A DNA stretch of 19,125 nt from Chloroflexaceae bacterium UBA1466. GTDB taxonomy: Bacteria; Chloroflexota; Chloroflexia; Chloroflexales; Chloroflexaceae. The position numbers were made by a program, and so were the translations under genes. Position 1 is the first letter of the stretch. Each line of letters opens with the position of its first letter. The notes below the pieces were generated by a model that searched no databases, was not told the origin of the DNA, and saw only the letters and a program-made list of their open reading frames with translations. Positions 5,801 through 13,202 of the stretch are shown one piece after another. The DNA lies in assembly GCA_002325605.1 (NCBI GenBank), contig DCSM01000166.1:1-19125 (forward strand), given 5' to 3'.

Positions 5801-8298
5801 TCCCTTGGTTTAGTCTCTGCTAAGGTCGTGATATTGAAAGCAGCACTTTCTGCACTGGGCAAGCCTGGCGCAGTAGCAAGGAGTTGATAACCTCCTGGCT
5901 CAGAGATGGTTAAATCAGAGAAGGTTGCTTGACCTTGACTCAATTTGACACTGGAAGGACCTTTCAAAAGCGCGGTTTCAGCGCCAAGGACTTTCTTCAG
6001 CGCAAGGGTCACGGGGCTATTGAAAACCCCTACATTGCCCAAATTATCCACGGCAGCTACTCGCGGAGATTGAGGAAAGGTTGTTTCAGTAAGGGTATCC
6101 CCAGGCTGGCGGTTAAAGAGCAACCGGGTGGCCAGGCCCGCTTCGTAGGCCCCAAGATCGCAAGCAGCTCCTTGGCGTGGGAAGCCCCTTTGGTCGGTGG
6201 AGGGACAAGCATTGTTGTTTCCCGCATCAAGGGCGGTACTTCCAGGGAGGAGACCTTGCGTGAGGGTCGAGCCACCATTATTTTGCAAGGGGCCTAAGAA
6301 GGGGTTGAGCGGATTATTTGAAAGCCCTTCCTGGTCGCCTGAGGTCCGGAAGAAGTTGCAACCCGCTTGATTGATCCCAACCAAGTTGTAGCCCTCAGAA
6401 GTAAGAGCGCCAAAGCAGTCGGGATCTAAACTTCCCTCACTTGTGTTCGCCGCTATGATTGTATTTTGCAGAAGAAGCGTACTTCCTGTTTCATTTAAGA
6501 CCCCCCCGCCACCAATTTTAGCAGTATTGTCGCTAATGGTTACATTTAACAACTTCACTTGGCCCAGGTTATTCTTTAACCCACCACCATAACCTCCCGT
6601 AGCGCTATTCCCGCTCACCGTTGTATTACTTAGCGTTGCTATCCCGCGATCATTGAGAAAACCGCCTCCGTGTCCTGCGGCCTTATTCTGCGAGAAAGTG
6701 CTACGGTTTGACGTTACCTTCCCCCCTTCAGTGTTTACCAATCCGCCACCATCAGTCTTGGAACTATTCCCGTTGACCATACTGTCTGTAAGTTGCAAGA
6801 TACCACCATTGACAATGCCCCCCCCTTCAGCAGAAGCTGTATTCCCGCTCAGGATACTTCGGGTTAAAATAACCGTTCCCGTAAGCACATTATCGGCACT
6901 TAACCCACTAAGCGTACTCTCAAAACTCCCAATGGCATTCGTAATTCCCCCCCCCGTTCCCGCTGAAGCTTGATTGTTGCGGAGGGTGCTATCCGTAAGG
7001 TCGGCTTGGCCACCCGCATTGAAAAGTCCCCCCCCACTACCTCCGGCCTGATTGTTGTCAAGGGTGCTATTGAGAAGGGTCAAGGTACTGGAGATATTCG
7101 CTATTCCACCGCCTAACTCGGCCCCATTATTGCTAACGACACTTTCAGAGAAGGTCAGCGTGCCTTGAAGCAACCACTCGGTGTTAAAATTATTTATGAT
7201 TCCGCCGCCAATGCTACCAGCTTTATTCCCCTGGATGCTACTTTGCTCTACGGTAACTGTTCCTCCATTATTTCGGATCGCTCCCCCACTCGTTCCGGCA
7301 CTATTCTTCTGCAAAGTAGTCTTGCGTAAGGTAAGATTTCCCGTATTGATAATTGCTCCTCCATCATCAGCTGCCGTATTCTCACTGAAGGTACTGTTTT
7401 CGATCCGTAAAAGACCTTCATTCTGAATACTTCCTCCGCTCCCTGTTGCTTGGTTCTTGCTAAAGGTACAATTATTCAACGTTGAGAAACCACGGGCACT
7501 ATTGACTCCACCCTCATTTGGACCATTGTATAATCCCCCGCCATCTTCCCCAAGGTTTTCCTGAAGGACACTGCTAGTCAAGGTCAAATGACCAAGGTTA
7601 TAAATCCCGCCCCCCTGGGTGGCACTTTGGCCCTTCTGAATGGTGACCCCAAAGATCTTGACGGTCACATCTTGCGAAATGCTGATGACGGTACTTACAC
7701 TTGCCCCATCCAGAAAGGTCTTATCTATCCCTTGCCCAACTAGGTTTAGGCTTCGCGTAAGAACGAGACTTTCCTGATAAGTTCCAGGAAGAATGGAAAT
7801 CGTTTCGCTATCTCTGGCTTTTGAGATGGCGGCCCCTATCGTTTTGCAAGCTGCCGTTTCCGAACGACAAGGATTACTATCCTTGCCATTTTGGGCAACG
7901 TAGAGCGAAGGCAGAGGGATAACAGTTGCAGTAGCTTGCCCAGGAGGAGGAGTTGCGGTGTTAGGGGGCGTGTTCGTAGGAGTAGTGCTAGGGGAGGGCG
8001 AACTACCAGGGAAGTAGATGTTAGTGGGCGTAGGCGTAGGGGTGAGAGTCACTGTTGCGGTGACTTGCATAAGGACAGGAAACACCGTCGGTATTGGAGT
8101 CTCAGTGTTCGTGGAAACGGCCCCCAAAAGGGAAGCTGGTTTGGAAGCTTCGCGGGCAAGGCCAAACCTAGTATGATCCGCTTGCGTTTGAGGGGTAGAA
8201 GTAAGGAGAAGGAGACTACTTCCCGCAATTATCAGAATAAGCCAGATTCCCTTTATAGTTTGCGCTAAACTATTCTTCGAGCCATTATTGGTCTGCAT
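2803..8298 (-). CDS. Giant secreted beta-helix / PPC / C25 gingipain-like peptidase
   Basis: This is an 1831-residue secreted multidomain protein. Residues 8-40 form a signal sequence; 65-125 are a Thr/Pro linker. Residues 130-718 are a right-handed beta-helix with fourteen GGG-I/L-x-N-type rungs, closing in a choice-of-anchor Q signature (GSTALDAGNNNACP, CDLGAYE). Residues 721-820 are Ig-like. Residues 826-1000 are a PPC (pre-peptidase C-terminal) domain, with the EVEDNN and ADWFVF motifs. Residues 1028-1495 match the C25/gingipain caspase-like fold: strand LVLVGGDDIIPFYR, then candidate catalytic His1326 (SLNGHFSH) and Cys1376 (YSIGCHAGLS). The rest is beta-sandwich, ending in LPLIVR. The ATG at 8298 has a GGAGAG site about 10 nt upstream and is 34 nt from the kinase stop, so co-transcription is likely. 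A basic, GC-rich insert (around residues 1711-1723) interrupts the C-terminal part. The His/Cys assignment rests on motif context; substrate and true activity are unknown. Confidence 0.9.
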   Translation of the reverse strand: MQTNNGSKNSLAQTIKGIWLILIIAGSSLLLLTSTPQTQADHTRFGLAREASKPASLLGAVSTNTETPIPTVFPVLMQVTATVTLTPTPTPTNIYFPGSSPSPSTTPTNTPPNTATPPPGQATATVIPLPSLYVAQNGKDSNPCRSETAACKTIGAAISKARDSETISILPGTYQESLVLTRSLNLVGQGIDKTFLDGASVSTVISISQDVTVKIFGVTIQKGQSATQGGGIYNLGHLTLTSSVLQENLGEDGGGLYNGPNEGGVNSARGFSTLNNCTFSKNQATGSGGSIQNEGLLRIENSTFSENTAADDGGAIINTGNLTLRKTTLQKNSAGTSGGAIRNNGGTVTVEQSSIQGNKAGSIGGGIINNFNTEWLLQGTLTFSESVVSNNGAELGGGIANISSTLTLLNSTLDNNQAGGSGGGLFNAGGQADLTDSTLRNNQASAGTGGGITNAIGSFESTLSGLSADNVLTGTVILTRSILSGNTASAEGGGIVNGGILQLTDSMVNGNSSKTDGGGLVNTEGGKVTSNRSTFSQNKAAGHGGGFLNDRGIATLSNTTVSGNSATGGYGGGLKNNLGQVKLLNVTISDNTAKIGGGGVLNETGSTLLLQNTIIAANTSEGSLDPDCFGALTSEGYNLVGINQAGCNFFRTSGDQEGLSNNPLNPFLGPLQNNGGSTLTQGLLPGSTALDAGNNNACPSTDQRGFPRQGAACDLGAYEAGLATRLLFNRQPGDTLTETTFPQSPRVAAVDNLGNVGVFNSPVTLALKKVLGAETALLKGPSSVKLSQGQATFSDLTISEPGGYQLLATAPGLPSAESAAFNITTLAETKPREVEDNNLPEEANHLHFSREGHAEAKGLITPQADADWFVFLARPYSKVEIELSDLPADYDLALVADPFNSKTISDSIDFSNLTDGVDVDLLGQVRSATSLDADDRVNLYASFNILNRIIALSTNDLTDTEKIEATLPTSGRYYILVYSADGDSEATKPYELDLHLEGGTLEEAALEPSALGGLALPNKDLPQPYPPVKTLFFYHKARLLAKYPTEAAEIGQLTTLLQQGSGLLTASQGLALDLSGPQILPADAAKLTALYSQWDAAPASPLNANAVAQQIWYLLDQLLQNYYPAVNNLVLVGGDDIIPFYRVPDETMVSNERDYFTSLAADQASLLPNSPLAGALQAGYIQTDNFYADRQPTLWRGRSLYVPDLGIGRLVERPADMVRYLTAYSSQESYVVQADRQEAGHAGAAMVTGYSFVKDAAEGIVTQLQNYGFKVDGNLGTTYRVEKSLIGDSWTLDQLTKTWFNNQLGQLKASYSNLNTPYHFVSLNGHFSHNELDPADLTSNTFAATSLLAPTVKEGNETSPYFKNGTSASLLYSIGCHAGLSASDLAFPSDKASFQADFPSAILKQGGNWLGSSSFSYGEDKLVGYSERLALLFTQQLGLAIKDGQGNYIGASIGDSLARAKRLYLQTNGPGGFSIYDEKVILGLTFYGLPFIRVKVPNPTPPTNGGTFDPLPQTLPSALEIQDGLFTRVITLTNTFTQGQADVNGSMSLGVTSKLLDNFASQPVSLTGLDQMAPGRPILPVLTYDITLQPNPLGKNQAPPEPRGVRFRSAKALPTLPNFNPQVTSALTQQVYLQQDPLLLFQGAWLPDLPFSFQRTTTMSGETKLIRDTLLVSPAQFKALNNQTGLLRRFSQLVLEIIYLDPLTAAPEALPRRSRPGSAKSGSRRQSAALLQAAPAQLSNPVLLSRAVVDKSGLGIREVSVTYTVDDLNWQRIPLNDLGENLYQAEVVVPTGQQLSAFFEVMDNAGNVAVNPPKGTLQNGSLLVMLPLIVR
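3131..3167. repeat. Double hairpin inside the coding region of the C25 protein
   Basis: Two GC-rich hairpins abut: 3131-3137 with 3143-3148 (one bulge) and CCCGGC 3149-3154 with GCCGGG 3162-3167. Read in the gene they encode an Arg/Ser/Gly/Pro-rich stretch (RRSRPGSAKSGSRRQ) unlike the surrounding beta-rich protein. This resembles a palindromic element inserted in frame. Confidence 0.4.
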
Positions 8299-8331
8299 GG
8301 TACAAATCTCTCCATCTAAACAATCTAAGCT

Positions 8332-8350
8332 GCTACTTTGGCAAAGTAGC
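8332..8350. repeat. Perfect inverted repeat over the kinase stop codon
   Basis: Arms GCTACTTTG (8332-8340) and CAAAGTAGC (8342-8350) are a perfect 9-bp inverted repeat with a single central base. It includes the TAG stop (8333-8335) and lies in front of the 34-nt spacer to the next gene. There is no T-run on either side, so it is not a standard terminator. It could be an mRNA processing or stability hairpin between the two cistrons. Confidence 0.45.
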
Positions 8351-11300
8351 GCAAGTTGGTAAATAAGGTTCCTTAGCCAAGTATTGGTTCCATTCGGCAG
8401 CCGTTAAGTTGCGATTCGCTAATTTGCAAGCTGCTTGCTTCCACGCTTCCAAGTCAACATCCCAGAGGATAACGGTCTGGTCGGCTCCGCCTGAAGCGAT
8501 TATCTTCCCATCGGGATGGTAAGCTACGCTGGAAATCGCATCCGTATGCCCCCGAATCGCCCCACCGATCATCTGCTGCGTCGAGACATCCCAAAGAAGA
8601 AGGGTCTTATCATTACTTCCTGAAGCAAGGGTCTGTCCATCGGGGCTAAAGGACAGACTCGTTACGGTGTCCATGTGCCCTCGTAAGGGAAGGTTTTGCA
8701 TCTGAAGGGAAGCTCTCTTCCAAAGGATGATCTGAGTATCTGCGCCCCCCGAAGCAAGGGTCTGCCCGTCAGGACTGAAAGCTACCGCATAGACCTTATC
8801 GCTATGCCCTTCCAAAGGGGAACCGATCTCCTGGCGCGTGGTCACGTCCCAGAGCCGCACCGTATTATCCGCGCTCCCTGAAACAAGGATCTGACCGTCG
8901 GGGCTAAAAGCTACACTATAGACCTCATCTGTATGCCCTTTGAGCGCACTTCCAAGTGGTTTTTGGGTGGCTACTTCCCAGAAGCGAATTGTTTGATCAA
9001 AACTCCCTGAAGCAAGGGTTTGACCGTCGGGGCTGAAAGCGACGCTAAAAACCGCTGCGGTATGCCCTTTGAGCGGTTTGCCAATGAGCTTTTGCGTGGC
9101 CACGTCCCAGAAAGTAATGGTCGCATCCTCATTGCCCACCGCAAGAAGCTTCCCATCGGGGCTAAAAGCCACGCTCGCAAGGTAGCCGTGCCCCCCTTTG
9201 AGCGGTTTGCCAACCTGCTGCTGCTTCACCGTATCCCACAGAATGAGCGTTTGGTCATCGCTGGCCGAAGCGAGAAGGTTGCCCGCAGGACTAAAGGTTA
9301 CGCTATTGACCAACGCTTTATGGCCTTCGAGTGTTTTTCCCAACCGTTGTTGGGCCCCAATATCCCACAGAATAAGCGAATTGTCGTCGGCGATGGAAGC
9401 AATAGTTTGATTATCAGCATTGAAAACGACATTGAAAACTTGCTGATTATGCCCTGTGAATGGTGGCGCGACTCTTTTAAGCGTTTCAACATCCCAAAGG
9501 AGCAAGGTTTTATCAGCACTCGCCGAAATCAGCAATTTGCTATCGGGGCTAAAGGCCAGATCATAGACCGTACTTGTATGGCCAACTAGAGGCTGGCCCA
9601 CAATTTGTTGTTTGGCTACATCCCAAAGCGTTACATTGGTATCTTCGCCCCCGACGGCCAGATACTTCCCATCGGGGCTAAAGGTTACGCTGCGGAGAAA
9701 ACCTGCTTGGGGAAGCGGTTTGCCCAAAGGCTTTCGTTTTGCCACATCCCAGAAGATCAGCGTTTTGTCCCTACTCCCTGAAGCTAATAACTTTCCATCG
9801 GGGCTGAAAGCGATGCTCCAAATAGTATCTGTATGCTCAGTCAAGGGCGAATCAAGCATTTTGCCCGTTTTGACATCCCAGAGAATAAGCGTTTGGTCTA
9901 CACTGCCCGAGGCTAAAGTTTTCCCATCAGGACTGAAAGCCAATGTTTGCACCGGCCCCTTATGCTCTTTGAGCGTTTGAAGCACTTTCCCTGACTTGAC
10001 ATCCCAGATATTGATCGTTTGATCTTCACTGCCCGAAGCCAAAAGTTTCCCATTAGGGCTAAAAGCAAGACTCAAAATCACCTTTTCATGCCCTTTGAAC
10101 GGTGAGCCTCGCAACTGCTGCGTCGCCAGATCCCAAAGAAAAATCATCCCTTCCGTACAATTGCGATAGATTTGCTGGCCTTTGAAAGCTCCGCAACCAC
10201 CCGTTGCCAACGTTTTGCCATCGGGACTGGCCGCTAACGTATACATTTGGGCGGGAAGCCTTAAATAAGTGCGGAGATTGGGGCTGGCATTAAGGGCCTT
10301 TAGCAGACCACCTCGCGTTTCAAGAGTATCTTCGACACGATTGGCTTCCAGACTCAGCAATAAGGCAAGGTCAAGCGGGCCTTGATTGAAGAAATTACTT
10401 TGCGCGACCAAGCGCCGCGAATCAGCTAACCTTTCTTGGGCAAGGGCCGTGTTCCGCTGCATAAAGGCCACAAAGGCCGCGATAACCACCAAAACCAAAG
10501 CTCCACTGATATACCAAGCGCGACGGTGCATATCCTTGGCAAATTTGGTCTGCGCTTCGGCGCGACAGGTTTCGGCTTCGGCTAAGGCTTGCGCTTGCGC
10601 CAACTCGCGGCGCTGCTGGGCTTCCTTCTCAGCTAATTCGCGCTCCTGCTGCGCCACCCCTTCCTCAATAAAGAAGCATTCCGCCTGGCTGAGTTGCGGT
10701 TCCCGCTGCGCCAACCAATTTTGCGCTTCCGCCAGCGGCGCACCCCGTAACAACGTACCCGTATCTCGATCTGTGATGACCCACTGATTCAACTCTAGCC
10801 GCAACCGTTCCTGCCACGCCCGAAAAGCCCGATCCGCATTCATCCATTCCCGCAAGGGCCACCACGAACGCAACAAAGCTTCGTGAACAACATCAACCGT
10901 TTCCTCCCCCGTCGCGTCAAGGTCGACCACGACCAGCCGCGTTTGAGCCAACTTCTGCGCTAAGGCCCAATCTGCTTCGCCCAATTCTTCACGCTTCGCC
11001 ACACGCCGCGTATCTTCAGTCCCTTGCCCAGGCTGAACTAATTGAATAAAGACCTTGCGGGCCTGCTCTTGCTCACTTTCGTTGAGCTGATCATAGACAT
11101 CATCGGCATAACGCGCCAAGGACCCTTCAACGCGCCCAAGCACTTCATACGCCTGATGCGTGAGCAGATTTTTTTCCTGCTGTTCCCACAAAAGCGTCAA
11201 AGCAAATTCCAAAAGCGGCAGATTCCCTGGCTCCTCGCCAACATCATCCAAAATTCGGGCAATCAAACCTGGCTCAAAAGCAACGCCCAATTTTTGAGCG

Positions 11301-12928
11301 GGGCCCTCGATGGCCTGGGCCAATTCTTCTCGCGTCATCGGCCCCAAAAGCAACATTGCTTCGCGCAACGCCGTTGCCAATGTCCGATGCGTCATCATTA
11401 GCCCTAAAAAGTCTGCCCGCAACGTCGCCAGCAAAGTCAAGGGCGAAAGCTGACCTTGGGTTGAAGCCGTCGCATCCAAAAGTAGGTTTATAAAGCGTTG
11501 CCGTACATCCACATCTTTACAGAGCGTATGGAGTTCTTCAAACTGGTCAATGACCAGCAACAACCGCCCAAAGCCAGGCTTAGTTTGCAAAATCTGCTTC
11601 ACAAGGTTCGTTAAATTGGTTTTCCCCACCGTCAATTCAGCCGTCAAGCGGTGAACGGCAACCGTATGATCCGCAGCGTTCAGGTTTGGCTCAAGCAAAG
11701 GCAAAAGCGCCGCCGCCAAGCTGTGGAAGGGATTAGCTCCAGGCCGCAAGTTGGCAATAAACCAGGCAGTTCCTTGCTTCTGACGGAGGTTTTCGGCCTG
11801 GCGCAGATGCGGAATCAAGCCCGCCAGCGCAACTGACGATTTCCCGCTCCCAGAGGGCCCCGTGAGCGCAATAAAGGAACGCCGCTCAATCGCTTGCGCC
11901 AACCGATCTATCACCTCGTCGCGCCCAAAAAAGAAGGCTGCATCAGCTTCTTGGAACGCAAACAAGCCTCGATAAGGGCAAGAAGGCAGCGCAATTGTTG
12001 CTTGAGCATCAGTTGCAGCTTCATTGCTAAAAACAACCGTCGCTTTAGTTTGAAAAGAAGAAAGAGCGGTCTTGACTTTTATCTCTTCCGTGGTAGTTCC
12101 TAGAGCTTGATTCAAGTCTTTTGAAAGCTCAAGCGCAGAATCATAGCGTTGAACGGGGTCTTTCTGCGTGGCTTTCAGAATAATCTCTTCAATTGCTGAG
12201 GGTAAAGCAGGATTAAGCTTGGTCGGCGAGGGAAAAGGCGCAATTAGATGTTGCTGAATGATGCCATACGGATTAGCGGCAGTAAAGGGCAATTGTCCCG
12301 TGACCAGTTCAAAGAGAATTATGCCTAAAGTATAGATGTCGCTGCGGGGGTCAACAGCTGCGCCACGGCCCTGTTCGGGTGACATGTAGGATGGTGTGCC
12401 AACAATCAGCCCAGGAGTTGCAAGCGTCGTGGAAGTTGATAAGTAAGCAACGCCAAAATCAGTGAGGACTACTTGCCCTTCGGCGGTAAACATTACGTTT
12501 GCAGGTTTGAGATCACGGTGAATCACGCCTCGGCTATGGGCATAAGCGACAGCAGCGGTTAAGGCATCGAAGATACGGACAACTTCCGCCAATGTAAGAA
12601 GCTGCCCCTCTTTTTTGCGCTTTTGCAATTCCTCATTTAGCGCTTTCCCCGCAATAAATTCCATTACCAGATAGCGCATGTCGCTGGCAATATCAAAGTC
12701 GTAAACTTGAACAATGTTAGGATGCCGCAGTCGCGCCACAGTCATCGCTTCATGTTCAAACCAAGTGATTAAATCAGGGCGTTCGGCGATGTGGCCGAGC
12801 ATCACTTTGACCGCCACATCGCGGTCTAATTTGAGATGGTGCGCTTTGTAAACTTCAGCCATCCCGCCGCGCCCCAGCAGATTTTGCAGTTGGTATCTGC
12901 CGATAGTTGTGCCAAGAAGATTGCTCAT
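8333..12928 (-). CDS. Membrane receptor: Ser/Thr kinase + STAND NTPase + 14 WD40 blades
   Basis: The product has 1531 residues. The kinase domain (about 12-290) has all key residues: GRGGMAEVY loop 19-27, Lys41, Glu60, HRD with Asp139, Asn144, DFG Asp157 and SPE 183-185. A STAND/NACHT-like NTPase follows (about 330-700), with P-loop GPSGSGKSS containing Lys363 and Walker B VIDQFEE at Asp461. Then come a Glu/Ala/Gln-rich helix (about 755-800), one membrane span (about 802-822) and fourteen WD40 blades (about 885-1492), consistent with two seven-bladed propellers. Arg residues before the span suggest the kinase is inside and the propellers outside. The ATG at 12928 is preferred: longer frames reach a TTG at 12979, but that overlaps the predicted -10 box and would not be transcribed. 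No strong ribosome binding site is visible. The role is inferred as a signalling receptor; the ligand is unknown. Confidence 0.95.
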   Translation of the reverse strand: MSNLLGTTIGRYQLQNLLGRGGMAEVYKAHHLKLDRDVAVKVMLGHIAERPDLITWFEHEAMTVARLRHPNIVQVYDFDIASDMRYLVMEFIAGKALNEELQKRKKEGQLLTLAEVVRIFDALTAAVAYAHSRGVIHRDLKPANVMFTAEGQVVLTDFGVAYLSTSTTLATPGLIVGTPSYMSPEQGRGAAVDPRSDIYTLGIILFELVTGQLPFTAANPYGIIQQHLIAPFPSPTKLNPALPSAIEEIILKATQKDPVQRYDSALELSKDLNQALGTTTEEIKVKTALSSFQTKATVVFSNEAATDAQATIALPSCPYRGLFAFQEADAAFFFGRDEVIDRLAQAIERRSFIALTGPSGSGKSSVALAGLIPHLRQAENLRQKQGTAWFIANLRPGANPFHSLAAALLPLLEPNLNAADHTVAVHRLTAELTVGKTNLTNLVKQILQTKPGFGRLLLVIDQFEELHTLCKDVDVRQRFINLLLDATASTQGQLSPLTLLATLRADFLGLMMTHRTLATALREAMLLLGPMTREELAQAIEGPAQKLGVAFEPGLIARILDDVGEEPGNLPLLEFALTLLWEQQEKNLLTHQAYEVLGRVEGSLARYADDVYDQLNESEQEQARKVFIQLVQPGQGTEDTRRVAKREELGEADWALAQKLAQTRLVVVDLDATGEETVDVVHEALLRSWWPLREWMNADRAFRAWQERLRLELNQWVITDRDTGTLLRGAPLAEAQNWLAQREPQLSQAECFFIEEGVAQQERELAEKEAQQRRELAQAQALAEAETCRAEAQTKFAKDMHRRAWYISGALVLVVIAAFVAFMQRNTALAQERLADSRRLVAQSNFFNQGPLDLALLLSLEANRVEDTLETRGGLLKALNASPNLRTYLRLPAQMYTLAASPDGKTLATGGCGAFKGQQIYRNCTEGMIFLWDLATQQLRGSPFKGHEKVILSLAFSPNGKLLASGSEDQTINIWDVKSGKVLQTLKEHKGPVQTLAFSPDGKTLASGSVDQTLILWDVKTGKMLDSPLTEHTDTIWSIAFSPDGKLLASGSRDKTLIFWDVAKRKPLGKPLPQAGFLRSVTFSPDGKYLAVGGEDTNVTLWDVAKQQIVGQPLVGHTSTVYDLAFSPDSKLLISASADKTLLLWDVETLKRVAPPFTGHNQQVFNVVFNADNQTIASIADDNSLILWDIGAQQRLGKTLEGHKALVNSVTFSPAGNLLASASDDQTLILWDTVKQQQVGKPLKGGHGYLASVAFSPDGKLLAVGNEDATITFWDVATQKLIGKPLKGHTAAVFSVAFSPDGQTLASGSFDQTIRFWEVATQKPLGSALKGHTDEVYSVAFSPDGQILVSGSADNTVRLWDVTTRQEIGSPLEGHSDKVYAVAFSPDGQTLASGGADTQIILWKRASLQMQNLPLRGHMDTVTSLSFSPDGQTLASGSNDKTLLLWDVSTQQMIGGAIRGHTDAISSVAYHPDGKIIASGGADQTVILWDVDLEAWKQAACKLANRNLTAAEWNQYLAKEPYLPTCATLPK
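8435..10280 (-). repeat. Coding tandem repeats: fourteen WD40 units
   Basis: About 126-132 bp repeats each encode GH-x-V-x-S-V-AFSPDG-x-LASGS-x-D-x-T-x-LWD. The DNA phrase for FSPDG (plus-strand form catcggggctaaa or close variants) recurs at nearly every blade. Blade 1 alone carries an insert with two cysteines, and the tail after blade 14 carries two more. The similarity of neighbouring blades points to internal duplication. Confidence 0.85.
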
Positions 12929-12978
12929 ATTCACTTTGCTTTCATAGCTCAAAAGGCCGCTAAACCTAGCATGAATCA

Positions 12979-13007
12979 ATTATACAGAATTTCCACAAAT
13001 TTGCGAA
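12979..13007 (-). promoter_or_regulatory. Promoter of the kinase / C25 peptidase operon
   Basis: On the minus strand TTCGCA (13007-13002) and a perfect TATAAT (12984-12979) are 17 nt apart. Transcription should begin near 12972, about 44 nt before the ATG at 12928. The leader holds a 4-codon micro-ORF (12945-12931, peptide MKAK) ending 2 nt before the start. Confidence 0.65.
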
Positions 13008-13052
13008 TATATCCTTTTTCCTATCTTGCTTTAGTAGGCTAGAAAGCGGGGG

Positions 13053-13070
13053 CTAATTCTTTTGAATTAG
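13053..13070. promoter_or_regulatory. Inverted repeat between divergent promoters (candidate operator)
   Basis: CTAATTC-TTTT-GAATTAG is a perfect 7-bp inverted repeat. It lies between the -35 boxes of the kinase promoter (13002-13007) and the uvrB promoter (13131-13136). Its position suits a regulator binding site for one or both genes. It does not match the E. coli or Bacillus LexA box. Confidence 0.35.
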
Positions 13071-13130
13071 GCTAAATTGGGCCAGAGGTAGGTTTTCTGA
13101 TAAACCAAATTCTCCCTTGCTTTTGAGGCG

Positions 13131-13160
13131 TTAGCAAAAATTCCCTTAGTACGCTATAAT
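13131..13160 (+). promoter_or_regulatory. uvrB promoter
   Basis: TTAGCA (13131-13136) and a perfect TATAAT (13155-13160) are separated by 18 nt. The start site would be near 13167, about 36 nt ahead of the uvrB ATG at 13203. No good Shine-Dalgarno sequence precedes that ATG. Confidence 0.65.
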
Positions 13161-13202
13161 TGAGAAAATGCTTTTGGCTGAAAAACAGAGTAAGTTTAGT
13201 TT

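Noticed and set aside
6480..7620. Regular spacing of GC-rich CCCCCC-type tracts, resembling a repeat array
   Set aside because: They are antisense glycine codons of the GGG rungs in the beta-helix; there are no constant repeats and unique spacers, so it is not a CRISPR array.
9020..9589. Plus-strand open frame of 189 codons over the WD40 region
   Set aside because: It is the mirror of the repetitive WD40 code; its repeated phrases are antisense copies of the FSPDG units.
12929..12979. Kinase start at the TTG at 12979
   Set aside because: That codon overlaps the predicted -10 box, and the family-like N-terminus begins at the ATG at 12928.
13053..13070. LexA/SOS box upstream of uvrB
   Set aside because: The inverted repeat does not match CTGT-N8-ACAG or the CGAAC-N4-GTTCG type.
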